Source of the DNA: Peribolospora baueri
Lineage: Eukaryota; Basidiomycota; Peribolosporomycetes; Peribolosporales; Peribolosporaceae
Assembly: GCA_029717555.1 (NCBI GenBank)
Contig: JAMDHS010000095.1
Location: forward strand, 1-64,000
DNA length: 64,000 nucleotides
Direction of reading: 5' to 3'
Shown here: positions 33,501 to 45,610 of the stretch, piece by piece
Layout: each line of letters begins with the position of its first letter
Numbering within the stretch: the stretch's first letter is position 1
Notes under the pieces: model-generated
Told to the model about the DNA's origin: nothing
Databases searched by the model: none
What the model saw: the letters and a program-made list of their open reading frames with translations, nothing else
Translations under genes and position numbers: made by a program

Positions 33501-36500
33501 ACTGAGCATGATGAGAACGATCAACACAGCGGCGACCTCGCCAAGACCGCAGTTAAGGAAGTCGTGGTTTTCTTTTCTCTTGCGTCGGCCGGCCGCAGCG
33601 ACAGGCTTTTGCTGTTGCGATGACGAAGGTGGCTTGGCGATGAGCGGGAACGGGTAAGAGGAGGGGAAAATGACCGGTATGAACGATGCCATAGTTGACG
33701 GAGATCGGTGGCGCTCGATAGTCTTAATGGTGGCAGGACTCTCCATCTCCCTGTACGCGTCGAGTAGGCGAGGCATCATGGAGAGGATGTAATCCACGTT
33801 GTCCTGCTCTTGTCGAACGGCCTTCGCGTCGTTGATGCCGTCCCGGTTCTGCAGACTCGACTGCACCCGATCAAGGATGATGGCGAGGATGGTCACACAA
33901 AGACGCGTGCCTTCGATCCAAGTGATGCGCGTTCCGTCCCGGACACTCTCGAGGTCGTTGGGAGACGTGTGAGACAGTTCGTCGTACCTGCCGATATGCG
34001 GTCGGATCCAGCGGATGACGCTGGGAATGAGCATCGACCGCGAAGCTCGGTGCTCGAAAAGAACGCCTTTCGCCATCTGCAAGATGAGCATGAGCTTCCA
34101 GATGACCTATGTTCCGAGAAGGTTGTGTGAAAAGGGGTGGGCGGGCACCGGGCGGGCACCAAAGCGGGAGGATCAATAAATATACGGATGGTAAGTTCAA
34201 TCCCAGAGGCTACATCAGCTCACCATCTTCCCTTTCGTAATGAAAATAGAGTCAGTAAAGGATGTAGCGATATCGACCAACTCCTCAATATTGAACACGG
34301 TAGCCAGGTCGGGCAATATCCCGGCAAAGTGCTGCAAAGCGAGTGTTTGGGTGCCGATGATGGATGAAGGCTTGGTGGCGGCCATGAGGCGGTTGATGTC
34401 CCTAAGGAGTCCTTCCAGGTCACGCTTGAACTCGGCGTCGAGGTGCTCCGTGAGTGTGCCTCCTCCGATCTCCTTCGCCCTCTGAATGTCCCGGGAGCGA
34501 AGCATGAGCTTAAACAGGTAGGGCCATACTTTGATGGCCGACCGGAGGCTCTGGGCGGAGGCCGGATTGCCGGGGTCGGCGAGGAGGCGAGCCATGGAAT
34601 GCATGATGCTCAGGTAGGCGGTGGCGGAAGTGTAGTGGCGCTCGATGTACACGTCCAAAGTGGCACGGAAGTTCTGGAAGCGCCGGTCGGAGACGATGCC
34701 GAGTACGGTGACGAGCGCGTTGAACACCAAGTCGTCTATGTCTCCAGCCTGGCTGTATGGAGAGGTCATGATACCGAAAAGAGCATCGAAGACGTCTCGG
34801 AGGAACTTGACCACCTCCACCTCGCCGACGAAGACGAACTTGGAGAGCACATCACGCAGCTCATCGGGGCCGCCGCCGATTTTTTCCCAGTTGAGTAGCC
34901 GTAGAAGGGTCTCGTTCTGCGTATACTTCGTCGATACGAGCAGGGTGCGGACGAGCATGGTGTCCTTGACCCGACTGAAGAGTGGACTGAGAGGTCCGGG
35001 CACATCGTTGTTCGAACCCGGAGGAGCGACGGGTGGGATCTCAAAGTAAAGCTCTGGCGCGATCGAAGGCTGCGGCCTGTTCACCTTCCACAGAAGGAGA
35101 TGGTGGGTCCCGTCCGGAATGAAAGCTTGGTTGTCTTCGAAGAGTGGCAGATAGGCATGCGCGAAAGGCTTCTCCGGGTTCTGCCCGGTTGTCTGCTTCG
35201 ATGATCGATGCCGGAAGGTAAAGAAGACGTGACATTGCTCCATGAGCTCAACGGGGACCGTGAGTTTGATGAGCTCGCCCCAAGTTGGGTTGTTTTGGTG
35301 ATAGTAAATGCTCGAGTCGAATTGTGTCACATTCGGTTCGCCCGTCCCTCGCGAGATGACGTTCTCCAGGATATGACCGTCACGCGTCCGAACCTCCGCC
35401 GAGACCTGCACGTTCAGTTGAGCCTGAGACCCTACGCCCTTCGAAGGCTGGAAATTGCCACTCCAAAGCTGGTCGTAGACAAAGGAGCGGAATCAGCACC
35501 GCGGCCCGTCCATTCATTAGACGGTAAAGCTGCAATACAACTCACCTTGATGTAAACCTCGTTCCTCTTATCACCAGGGACCACGACGTCAGGGAAGCCC
35601 AGCCGAGCGGTGAGCGGAGCGTCCTGCAACAAGCTGGGATTTTCCCTAATGATCGTGTCCGCCTCTCCATGGAATACCTTGATCGAAATGGCGAGCATTT
35701 CCGCCTTCGGACTCTTCTCGAACTCCTTGATTCGGCTGGCGATGATCTGCTGGTGCAACGTAGAAAAGGCGGCTTCATGCACGGGTACGAAAATGGGCAT
35801 GCCATGTTCGCGCATCGAGCTCGCGTTGTTCACGTCTGGTATGATCTGGTGGTGCTGACCCAGCTCGAGAACTGCGCAGCCGAATGGCCGGCGGTAGCTG
35901 AGCGTGCCCACTGCCGATGACCCAAGGAGCATGTTTGAGGGCGAGTATCCTCCGACATGGTCGCTGTTTGACTGCAAGCTGATCGCCTCGTCCCCTCCGG
36001 TCACTGGCAGACGAGCGTCTGTTGGCCCATAAGGCGAGGCGCCACCATTGACGCGCATCGAGCCGTTCTTGATGATTCGGCAAACGACGTTGAGGTCGTG
36101 CATGTCGTTCGCGAGCAAGTCTGTGAACAAAGTGCGTACTTTGCCTATCCTACCCTCGGCCTCCCTTGCGGGCACACCTTGATGGTTCAGGACGACGCAG
36201 TATTCTTCTGTGAGAAAGCGCCCATCGGCCTTGTTGTAGAGCGAGAAGTAGAGTTCAGCTGTCTCTCCTGGGGCGCACGGTGACGCGACAAACGCGCGGA
36301 GGTCGAGGTAGACATGATAGTATTTGACGCCAGTCAAGCCACTGGACCCCGATGATCGTCCGGAGCTGCTAGGACGAGAGGTGCGCCGGGAGCGAGATGG
36401 CGAGTTCCCTCCTTCCAAAAGCAAAGGATTGGTTGTGGAAGGAGAAGTGATGCCGAAGGCGTTTGTTGTAGCTAAATCCACAAGGGAACCCGTACTCGAC

Positions 36501-37609
36501 CCTTGTCCATCCGGAGGCTGATCCACGTATGCGAGCGCGACTTGCAGAGCATACAGTCTGATTCCGCTCACCCAGCTCTCGGGGTCGGATTCCTTGCCGG
36601 TCAAGTCCACGTCCACGAGCCCTCCCCGTCCCGGATGCCGGACAATGACATCCAAACCCTGCGCCACGTTGCCCTTGACCAAACGAGCGACACACTCTCG
36701 CCGCAACTTGCCGACCTCTTCGGCGCTCAGCGTCTGCGTCAAGAGTTGCCGCCGGCTCATGTGGAGGACCTCGATGTGTCGGCGGACGATGTGGAAGAGA
36801 GCATAGTCGCGTCGCGAGAGGTAGCTGTACATCAGCGAAGACCACTCGCGTAGAGCACACGCGATTTCGTCCACCAAGGGCTCGGAAAGCCCGCTGTACG
36901 TCTCGTCCCCACACTTGAGTGACGGTAAAGGCGGTGGAGGTCGCTCGCTATCTTCGCTCGACGAGGGCAATGTGAGCGATTGCCGCCGAGCGTCCATGCT
37001 GACGCGTTTGTGCGTTGACTTCTGTCGGTTCAGGTCCGAGTTTCCTGACGCGGTCGCAACGGCTTGTTGGGAAAAGCTGTCCTCATCGCCTTCCTCCTCT
37101 TCCTCCTCGATCACCGGCTCCATGTGTCCACCCGGGAGAGACCGCGGTGGGAGACCGCCGCCGACGATGCCCTGCTCCTTCGCTCGCTCGTACATCTCCT
37201 GCAACCGCATCTCCGCGTCGTCCAACTGCTCCCGGATGTGCACGTGTGATGACGGGAAAATGCCGACGTACACCTGCGGCTCCTCCACCAGCCCTGCGCC
37301 GGAAGAAGAGCTGGCAGAGGGCGGGAAGGCGGAGTAATCGGACAGAGAAGACATTGAGGTAGCAGCGGTGGCTTGCCGGTGGGTGGAGACGACATATCCG
37401 CGATACCACGCGCTACTGACGTGGCCGAGCTGCTCGAAGACGTACACCTCGTCGCCGACCTCGAGAGAGATGAGGTTCGCATGCACCGCGGCGGCCACCG
37501 AGTCCTCCGGAAAGCCTGGCTCAACATCCGGTACAAAAGGATGGACGGAGAAACCATAAAGAATCTTTGGGAGGGGCTCCCACCGGAACGAGGACACGAG
37601 CGACGGCAT
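30516..37609 (-). CDS. DCK1: DOCK-family guanine nucleotide exchange factor
   Basis: Predicted exchange factor for a Rac/Rho5-type GTPase; yeast Dck1 works with the ELMO-like Lmo1 on Rho5. Exons are 37609-35546, 35468-34224, 34106-32571, 32491-31518, 31438-31257 and 31159-30516, all in phase, 2214 residues. An SH3-like region lies near residues 15-80 (KILYGFSVHPF, LEVGDEVYVFEQLG, SAWYRGYVV). DHR-1, a C2-like lipid-binding domain, spans about 670-860: NEVYIKLWSGNFQPSK, FDSSIYYHQNNPTWGELIKL and HVFFTFRHRSSKQ. DHR-2, the catalytic part, spans about 1620-2030: ENRNYTEAALTLKLHADL, FPSYFRVGYFGLGWP, MFVYRGFELEKYAGFCERL, MYKRAFFSTDF and LHAKLCPAEMRPFHDTLE. The last 200 residues are low-complexity. 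Start is the first ATG leading into the SH3 region; a frame continues 24 codons upstream without an ATG. Confidence 0.93.
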
Positions 37610-38255
37610 GTTGGCGGCAAGTGCGGGGGCGAGTAGGGGAAGCCGATGATACTGAAATGCGGCGGCGGCAAGGGCCGACAACAGTCATCGCCGAGGTTAG
37701 CAGAAGATATTCAGGCAATAGCAACAAAGAACAGTTGTCGGCCCGTTCACTGGTACCAGGTACGCACTCACCCACCTTTGCACCTAGTCTCTAGAAGACC
37801 TCGCCGACCTTTCGCGCTGCAACTTGCTGCCGTAAGCGTCTCGTTCCTCCTTGTCAGTCAGCCAATGGACCAGCGAAGCGTTCGGCCAGCTCAGCGAAGC
37901 TGTCGATCAATCACCCTCTGCGAGAGCTATCGAGCTGGTGCCGCCGGAGAAGAAAGTGGGAGACGGCAGGTGTTGTTCGTTCACCAATGCCATAGCCATG
38001 CGGCGGCGGGTGGGCCTGGGAGCTTGACCTGCGGAGATACCACGCCCGAAGCGTGCCGCAGCCAAGGAATCAATTAGTCTAGGGTTAGGGTCGGAATCCA
38101 GGGCGCCCTAACCCTACATGTGGACATGTGCGGACGGAAGCATGAGGGCGAGTGCCATCGTGATGGGTATATAATGACTACAGAGGCATCATGAGGATAT
38201 GTTTGTTACTAGTGGCGGCGGAAGCGATGCGAAGAGCAGGCTGGAAAGATTCAAC
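37610..38255. other. DCK1 promoter and CAB4 3' region
   Basis: 646 bp between two minus-strand genes. It contains the telomere-repeat-like inverted repeat listed separately. The frame at 37646-38077 (+) has no domain. Confidence 0.5.
38080..38116. promoter_or_regulatory. Inverted telobox upstream of DCK1
   Basis: TAGGGTTAGGG at 38080-38090 and its exact reverse complement CCCTAACCCTA at 38106-38116, separated by 15 bases. It lies about 470-510 bases before the DCK1 start codon. The unit equals about two TTAGGG telomere repeats. It could be a paired site for a Tbf1/Teb1-like Myb factor, a hairpin in RNA, or a trace of telomere-sequence insertion. Confidence 0.5.
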
Positions 38256-39748
38256 TTAGGCGCCGTTCGTCCCCCCTTCCGCCCCAGCCCCACCTCCGGC
38301 GCCGGCCTGCGCTTGCTTCTCAGCGATCCACGCTCGAATACCACTGCTGCTCATCTTGCCATCTTTAAGGACTTGTGCATCGACGTCCTCTGGAAGGAGG
38401 GAGCTGAGGTCGGCGGAGACGACGTCGATGACGTACGTGCGGAGGGGCGGGAAGGATTTCTCGATTCGTTTCTTGTGGACTGCGTGCGTTGCGTGCGCCG
38501 GTGTGGAGGGGAGGCAGCCAGGCAAAATGAAAGTGAGATGAACCAAGAACAGAAAGGAGATCGGTAGCGCCAAGGGAATCACGCAAGTGAGATGTTGGCG
38601 ATGCACCAGGACCCTTCCATCTGGGCCGGGGAACTCACTTGCATCCGCCCCCGCCTTCGTCTCCCTGCTGACGACGAGTGCTTGGACATCCGGGTCCGTG
38701 GCCGTAGGTCCATAGACGTCGGAGATAGGCACGATCTCTTGAGCAAGCTCGGGTTTAAAGAGGGTGAGAAATGTTTTTACCCGTCGTATTCGTTCGGGGA
38801 GAGGCTCGAGGAGAAGAATGTTTGACTTCTTCGTCAGGAGGGAGTCGTCTGAACGGTCCAGGGATGGTCCAGTGAAGCGCGTGTCGATTAAGACGAGGGA
38901 GGAGAGGCCAGGAGGTGAGATGGCATTCTCTTCCCACCATTGTCTCAATGACAAAAGGTCGAGCATCTTACCAGTGACTCCGACGATGATCTTCTCTCCA
39001 GCGATAAACGCCGCCATGCTGAGCAAGATCTTATGTCCAGCATGAAGGTGATCGAATGTGCCCCCGACGGCGACGACCCGATGCGTGGGTGGGAAAGCTT
39101 CGCTTTCCACCGGTTTTCCGTGCGAGTCCATTGGGCCCGCCGGGGAAGGGCAAGGCAGAGGGATGACGGAAAGAGAGGGGGAGAGCTGGAATGGGAGCTT
39201 GGATGGATCTGAAGGGCGGGGCGGGAAGGCCGGACTAGGTCAGATTAGCTCTTTTCTACCCTCGAACGGCCATATGCCAGCGCCTTCTGCTCACCGCCTG
39301 CGACAAATACGGTGTCGATACTCTGCCGCTTCTCCTCCAGCAAGGTCGTCGCCCTGCGCGAATTAGCCAGCACGACATTCACATCCAACAGCCATCTGTC
39401 CTCCTTCTTAGCGACGGCCATGGCCTGGATGTACGCAAAGCTAAGGAACGCCTGCACGAACTCGAACGCGTCGGTATTGTGCAGGCCGTGCATATCATCA
39501 TCCCGTGCCAGCACTTGGACCGGCTTGGGATTGTAGGGATCGAAGAGAGGGGAGACGACGAGGACGAGCAGGGATTCCGAGGTGTGCTCGGTGGAGTGCA
39601 GGATGGGGCCGGCGAAGAAGGACGGCGAGAACAGGGCGGCTTCGGAGGTGAGCGAAAGGAGAAGGACGTTGTTGGGCGTCCTTGAGGGAAACCTTGCCGA
39701 CGACGGCTCCTCCGTCGTCCCCGCGCCTCTTTCTCCTTCCAAGACCAT
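38256..39748 (-). CDS. CAB4: Pantetheine-phosphate adenylyltransferase
   Basis: Fourth step of coenzyme A synthesis: transfers AMP from ATP to 4'-phosphopantetheine, giving dephospho-CoA. Exons are 39748-39295, 39208-38639 and 38479-38256, in phase, 415 residues. After an N-terminal domain of about 190 residues (with VFVAG at its end) comes the nucleotidyltransferase domain: VVAVGGTFDHLHAGHKILL with the HxGH catalytic motif near residue 203, then IIVGVTGKMLD, RFTGPSLDRSDD region, VYGPTATDPDVQALVVSRET, and the C-terminal SSSGIRAWI that matches the family's ISSTxIR motif. Intron 39209-39294 joins VAG to DPSKLPFQ; intron 38480-38638 joins KAGADA to IHKKRIEKSF, both in phase. The Ala/Gly-rich tail is not conserved. 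The size and domain order match the monofunctional fungal enzymes (no kinase domain is attached). Confidence 0.93.
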
Positions 39749-40502
39749 GGTTGTCGTCGGCGGTGGTGTCTACGGCCAACCCACCCGCACGCCTCAGTCG
39801 TCTGACCTGCCCGCCCCGCATACCTGGGTCACATGACCCGTTTAGTTTCCTGTCATTACTCTGGGTGTGGTTTGAATCCGAAGGAGTTGACGATCTCCTC
39901 CCGGCGGACATACCTCCACCTCCTCTGCCTCCTTCGCCAACATGTCCAACCATCATGGGAACAGCCCTTCGAGGGACTACCTGTGCTGCTCGACTCTCCC
40001 AAAGACCCGTACGCTCTTACAAGCTATGAAGGAAAATAAAAAAAAAAGTAACGAACAAGGACCAGACAAATATCGTGCTCTCTGCCCGAGCTTGGCCGGC
40101 TTGGCAATGTGTGTAAGCATAAAACAACCAATGTCGGCCGGCCAGTCCGTACTGTATGGCACATGCAGTGATTCAAGTGGGGAAGGGTGCAAGGGCGGTC
40201 TTTGCTTTACTACGTCCTTGGTTATTAAAGTCAGACAGAGGTAAGACGATCGGAATAACGTCGGGCTGCGTCAGGTATAATGTCTCGCTGAAACTGGTAA
40301 CGCTGACGGGCGGGCGACGGAAGTGACAAGAACGATCGGCAGGATAGAGCCCGTCGAGGAGCTTGCACGTCGACTGGAAGCGTCGAAGGAAAAAGGACAG
40401 AATTGTTGATAGAAACTGTCCCAGAAGCAATATCACTGCGCGTCGGCCGGAACCAACACCAGTTCGAATAATAGCCTAACTTACATCGACCGGCTGGTCC
40501 GA
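39749..40502. other. CAB4 promoter and RSC-like gene 3' region
   Basis: 754 bp between two minus-strand genes. The part nearest 40502 is probably the untranslated tail of the RSC-like gene. An A-rich tract sits near 40030-40050. No gene seen. Confidence 0.5.
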
Positions 40503-43500
40503 TCACACGAAGAACGACCCGGCCGAAAGCGGGTTCGTCCAATCGGCCGACCTCTCGGACTGCCAGTTTGCGAGCTCCCCATTGAGCCCAGCGCTCAGTG
40601 CTCCGCCCAGAGCTACTCCGCTCGTATCTCCGCCAGTGCCGATCCCGGACGGCGGCGGTGTAGTCGTCGTCCAGAGGTCTCCAAAGGCTGGAGCGCTCAT
40701 CGACATCATGGTGTCTTGCTGTTGGGCAGTATGCTGGGTCGCCACTGCTGCTGCCCCCACTCCCTCTCCACCAGGAGTTCCATTGCTGTTGCTGCCGCCA
40801 GCGCTCTGCTCGGCCATCGTCTGGCGTGAAAGATAGGTAAAGCTGTGTCGAGGTTGTTGCGGTGGCGCAGGAGGCTCGGATGGCGGGGAGGGAAACCAGA
40901 GAAGCTGGTTCGTCGAGGGATCTGTCGCAAAGCATCGCTCTGAGAAAAAAGGATTGGATGCAGGAGAACGAGAGAGAGTAAGAAAGGACGACCACCCCTC
41001 CCTATGGCCGGAGCTCGAGGACATTCCCACCCATGCTAGTCAAAAAAATCACTCACGAGTCATTCTGGGCACCATCTCGAACACTCCCTCGCCTCCCTGC
41101 CTCGCCACCGCCGTAGCGAGAGCACCGCTGGTCTGGAGCGCACCCTCATCTTCGCCTTCGGCATCCTCGTCGTTACCCTCTGCACTGCCAGAAAGAGCGA
41201 CTTTCGTCACCGGCGATTGTCCCTGTGTCTGCGCCTGTACGGAAGACACCGGCAAGGCTGCAAAGGACGGCTGCGCGGGTGCCGGAGAGAATGAGCCTTG
41301 CAACGTCGCCATGGGAGGGGCGGCAGGAGATTGGCTGAAAGCGGCCGAGGCCGCCAAAGCCCTAAGCCCATCCTGGTTCAGCTGTCCGTTGGGACCTAAA
41401 AGTTGTGAGAGGTCGAAACCTGCCGCTCGTGCATTAACCAGGAGTTGCTGAACGTTCGCTCCACCGAAGCTGTTCAAGGGTGGCATGGTCTGCTCTTGTC
41501 TAGGTCCTTGCAAACTTGGTGCCATTCCTGCGACAGTGGGGGAGACGCCCTCACCCAGCTTACGCTTCTTCGCCTTCTTCCCAACCGGCCTCTCGGACGC
41601 TTCGAAGAGGTCAACGAATTTGTGCTCGTCCTTCGCAGACTCGGGATGACCTAGATAGCCTGGTCCCTCGATCCCGCGAAGGAACGGGGACGAGATTCGT
41701 TTGAGGTTCGTGATCTGTTTCTCAAAAGTGTCGAGTGGACTATCGTGAAGAGATGCGTGGAGTCCGTCAGACATGCATGGCTTGGGGGCTCCCGGACGTC
41801 AGAAACTCACTATTCGACCTTTCGGCACTCCTCCGGCAAACACGAGTTCCAGTTCTTGATTGGGTTGAACACCTTGTGCTGCACGTTGTACCTATCTGCA
41901 CAGACATACAACGGCGACTTGGGGTCCCACACCTCGCGAGAGGGCCTGCCGCGAATGTATTTGGTGTAGAACTGCACGAAGACCTTTTCCATGATGTCTT
42001 CGAGCTGATGATCGGCGAAGTTGCCTGGGAGAACGGGTATTGAGGCATCGCGTCTCAGCTCCAGTGTTCGGGACACGTAGAAAGAAGCGAAAGCAAACTC
42101 ACCTGTCTTGAATATCTCATTTTCGAAGAAGGTTCGCTCGGGTGGATGGACGGTCTGCTCTGGTCGATAGTACCAGCACACGGTGATCCAACCTTGCGGA
42201 GAACTACGATCGGAGCATGTGTGCTGGATGTCAGCGTCGGTGGATGACCCGTTGATCCAAACGAAGCACGCACCTTTGCCGCTTGTACGCCTTGAAGATC
42301 TGGGCGATGATCGGCCTGGAGGGATCGTCCGGGTTCATGAGATGGACCCAATCGCCTGGAATCGCCGCAAAAACGACGGAAAGTTGTTAAGCGGTCAGAA
42401 GCGACGCTAAAGGTCTGAATGCATTAGCCTACTATCGCTACTCGCGGCTCACCAACAGTGTATTTGCGTCCCTTCAACCAAAGTGCCTCCCAAAACTCCT
42501 TGCTCTTGCTGGTTATGCGGGTGTGCAAGCCATGCTCGCTGGTCGCGTGCCCTGGGCCAGCCGACATGGAAGAGAAATTGGCCGACGCGGTAGATCGACG
42601 TCGGACTCCACGCTGCTGCTTGAAGGGTTCTTCGACGGCCGAAGAGGTGGCAGATGGAGAACCCACGTCCTCGGCCGCAGAGTGCGACTTTGTCAATTGC
42701 TGGTACAGACGCTGTGGCGGAACGCACGACTCTATATGAGCAAAGGACTGGGGCGAGCAGACAAGCAAAATGGCCATCTCGACGCACCTGCAAAACCAAA
42801 GAGTCGCCGTACTCCTGCGTGCCTGGCTCAAACGACGTCCGCGCGTTGGCGAAGAGGAGCATCATGTCCATTTCGAAGTCAGCCACGGCCGGATACTCGT
42901 CGTTGCGTGCTCGTTTCTGGGCGTGGAATGGTGGCACCAACACATATAGCGAGCGTGAGCAAAGTATGGCTCGCACCAGAGAGTTACGAGCAGTGCTTAG
43001 GCCCGTAGGAAGGACGAAGATCGAGCAAAAGTGGCCAGGCTTCTCACCTCAATGACTTCCAAAGACGTCGGCTTCTCGATCCGTTCGAAGTACTCCGGAT
43101 CCTCGTCTTCCTCCGGTAGACTTTCCAGCGGTCCAGACAGGGCTCTGCCACTGGGAACGTCAAAATCAAAACCGAGGTTGGGAGACAGAAACTAGGTCGT
43201 CTGGCCGGAAAAAGATGCGAGAATGTGTAGCTCGAGGGAAACTGACCTGCGATCTCGGAACTCTCGCAGGCTTGTGAGGATGTCGAGGTAGCGCTTACGA
43301 CGTTCTTCCTTCTGCTCAAAAGAAATGCGAAAAGGCCCGGTCCAAAAAAAAACATAGTTTAACAAGGTGTCGAATCCCCACTGTGGAGCATCCAGGGGAG
43401 CGGGAGAAAAGGCAGGGGCACTCTCATACGGCGCATACTCACCCCAGGTCCAACAGCCATCCATCCTCGATCACCTTCGTCAGGGACCTTCAGAGATCCC

Positions 43501-44971
43501 CTTCTCCTCCCCTCCCCCGAGCCATTTGCGTGCTCGACCGAACGCGCCGATCCGTACTGTTCTGCACCGAAAACCGCACCAGCGTGAGGCGCGCCTGGTA
43601 CTTCCTGTGAGGTCGGTGCCACGGGAAAGACGGTCTGGGACCATGCCTGCGGTGGCGGAGCGGAATAGGTTGGAGCGGAGAAGGTGGATGGATGGATTGG
43701 TGTGGGATAGTAAGGCCTCTGCTGCTCCTGGGCTGCGGGCTGAGAGGACCTCGTAGCCGGTCCTCCGAAGGAGCTCGTCAGCGTCACCAACGACTGCGTC
43801 GTCTGCATAGGAGCCACTGTTGCCTGACCCGCGCCGGCGACGTTGCCGTACGGCGGAGCGGATGAGGATGGTAGAGCCACGTCCGGTGCAGATGCAGGTG
43901 TGAGAGGCTGAGATGGTGGCGGGAGCGGCGACTGAGAGGTGGCGGAGGGCTTTTTCGGCCGAGCCCTTCGCCTCCCTGGAGATGCTGGCGTTGGATGCGT
44001 CGCTGAGCCTGGCTTGGGTGAACCGGCGGTGGTTGGAAGGGGAATGGGAGAGACTGCCTTTGGAGTCGAAGGGTGGCTAGGGGGCGCAGGAGTCTGCGGC
44101 TCTTCAGGGGATGGTGGGGCTGTCGTGTACTCGACAGGTGGCAACACACCTTCTGCGACACGTTTCTTGTACTCGTCGTGAAAAATGTCGAGGAGAAGTC
44201 GGGCGTTTTTGTAGATCTGGGAGCCAGACTCGTTATAGTGCATGGCATTCTAGCCACCGTTCCCATCCATCCATCGATCCGTGGAGAAAGAAATACAGGG
44301 TGAAGAGGAAGAGTCAGCATTCGTGCAATGATCAACCGGTGGGCCTTAGTCATGCATGTACTGACCAGAAAGACAAGCTCCATCTCCTCGACGAACACGC
44401 CGGCCGACTGATACTTCCGATTCGAAAAACTGTCGCGGATTTCGTCAAGGCAAATCGGATTGGGGATGTATTGGTAGTAGTCCTCCCAGACTGCAGTGTC
44501 GCCAGAAAAGGAAAGGACAAAAGAAAGAGCCGAACGCATATGAGTTGCCTGGATCGACTCAGCGCAAGTGAAGAAGATCGTGTCCAGCGAGCGTCCGCGT
44601 TGACTCGGCCCGCTGTGGGCCGCGCGTAGCACACCTTCTGTGCCGCCGGGAGCAGGCTCGCCTGGGGCAACCTCGGGCGTGCTCTTCCTCATCTCAGCCC
44701 TCGTCGGCCGACTAAGGTCGCCTCAGAAGCGTGCGTCGTCCTCACCGTATCGATCTGGAAGCTCCATAAACGCCTCGGCCGTCCTCTTCCCCCTCGTCCT
44801 GACGGAAAGCACGATGTCATACAGGTCGATCATGGCCTCCCGCTGCTCCGAGCTCAAAGGCGCGGTGGCGGGGCGCTTCTTGCGCGAAGGGGCGGCAACG
44901 CCGTTCCCCGCTGAGAAAGTGGAAGCGTCGCCACGCCGACGTTTTCCCAACGTTGACGCTGGAGAGTCCAT
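40503..44971 (-). CDS. RSC1/RSC2-like double bromodomain-BAH protein
   Basis: Predicted subunit of an RSC-type SWI/SNF chromatin remodeller; bromodomains read acetyl-lysine. Twelve exons, all in phase, 1076 residues: 44971-44746, 44490-44366, 44249-43443, 43311-43247, 43150-43048, 42916-42788, 42711-42453, 42355-42274, 42203-42103, 42024-41811, 41739-41057 and 40939-40503. Bromodomain 1 (about 45-150): REAMIDLYDIVLSVRTRG, YYQYIPNPICLDEIRDSF, MHYNESGSQIYKNARLLLD. Bromodomain 2 (about 387-490): YLDILTSLREFRD, DPEYFERIEKPTSLEVIE, DFEMDMMLLFANARTSFEPG. BAH (about 560-705): GRKYTVGDWVHLMNPDD, PIIAQIFKAYK, GWITVCWYYRPEQTVHPPER, FENEIFKTGNFADH and PLYVCADRYN. Bromodomain-bromodomain-BAH is the Rsc1/Rsc2 order. 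The C-terminal LLWFPSPPS piece may match the Rsc1/2 C-terminal region. A 638-bp divergent promoter separates it from the PXA gene. Confidence 0.93.
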
Positions 44972-45610
44972 GGCGAGCTGGGAGTGGTGGTGAATTTGAG
45001 CCGAGCGAAGGGAGTCGGGGATGTCAGTCAGTATGAGAGTCGTACTTGCGCAAGACTTACTTCCAAGACAGCGCGTCGCGCGGTCGCCGCAGCAGCTCAG
45101 ACAACAACAGCCAAATTCTGCGATTCGAGCTCGCTATCAACAGCGAACCGGACTGAGACACGTCCACACCGTCGTCAACCACTAACCAAGGCTGCGTTTG
45201 GCGCAATCAGGACGGCAGATGTCGAAAGCCTGGTGTCGGCACCGCATCGTCAGGTGCGGCTGGACCTGTCGCGATCAGCACACAACTACGTCAGCCGTTC
45301 CGCTCAGTCGTCCGCGCGCATGTCGTCCCCGTCCCTCCGTACTCCATAAACGACATGCGACGTTGCATTCGAGGAGAGCGTCTGCCACGGGACGGCGCTC
45401 TCGAGCGCGCGCTCGCCAATGAACATTTGCCATCCATCATCGTCCATCCATCATAGAGATCTCCGTCTCTCGCCGTCCAGTGATCGGCTGCGGCGGCTCA
45501 GGGCGCTAAGGAGCACATGCTTCACCGCCCGCGCCGTCTGTTTGCCCCGGCCATCGACACCATCGATTTGGGCGAGAAAGAGAATAGGTGAACGAGGACA
45601 GCACGATACG
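44972..45610. other. Divergent promoter, RSC-like gene / PXA gene
   Basis: 639 bp between divergent starts. The frame at 44984-45349 (+) has no domain. CATC-type words near 45428-45453 lie before the PXA start. Confidence 0.5.
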
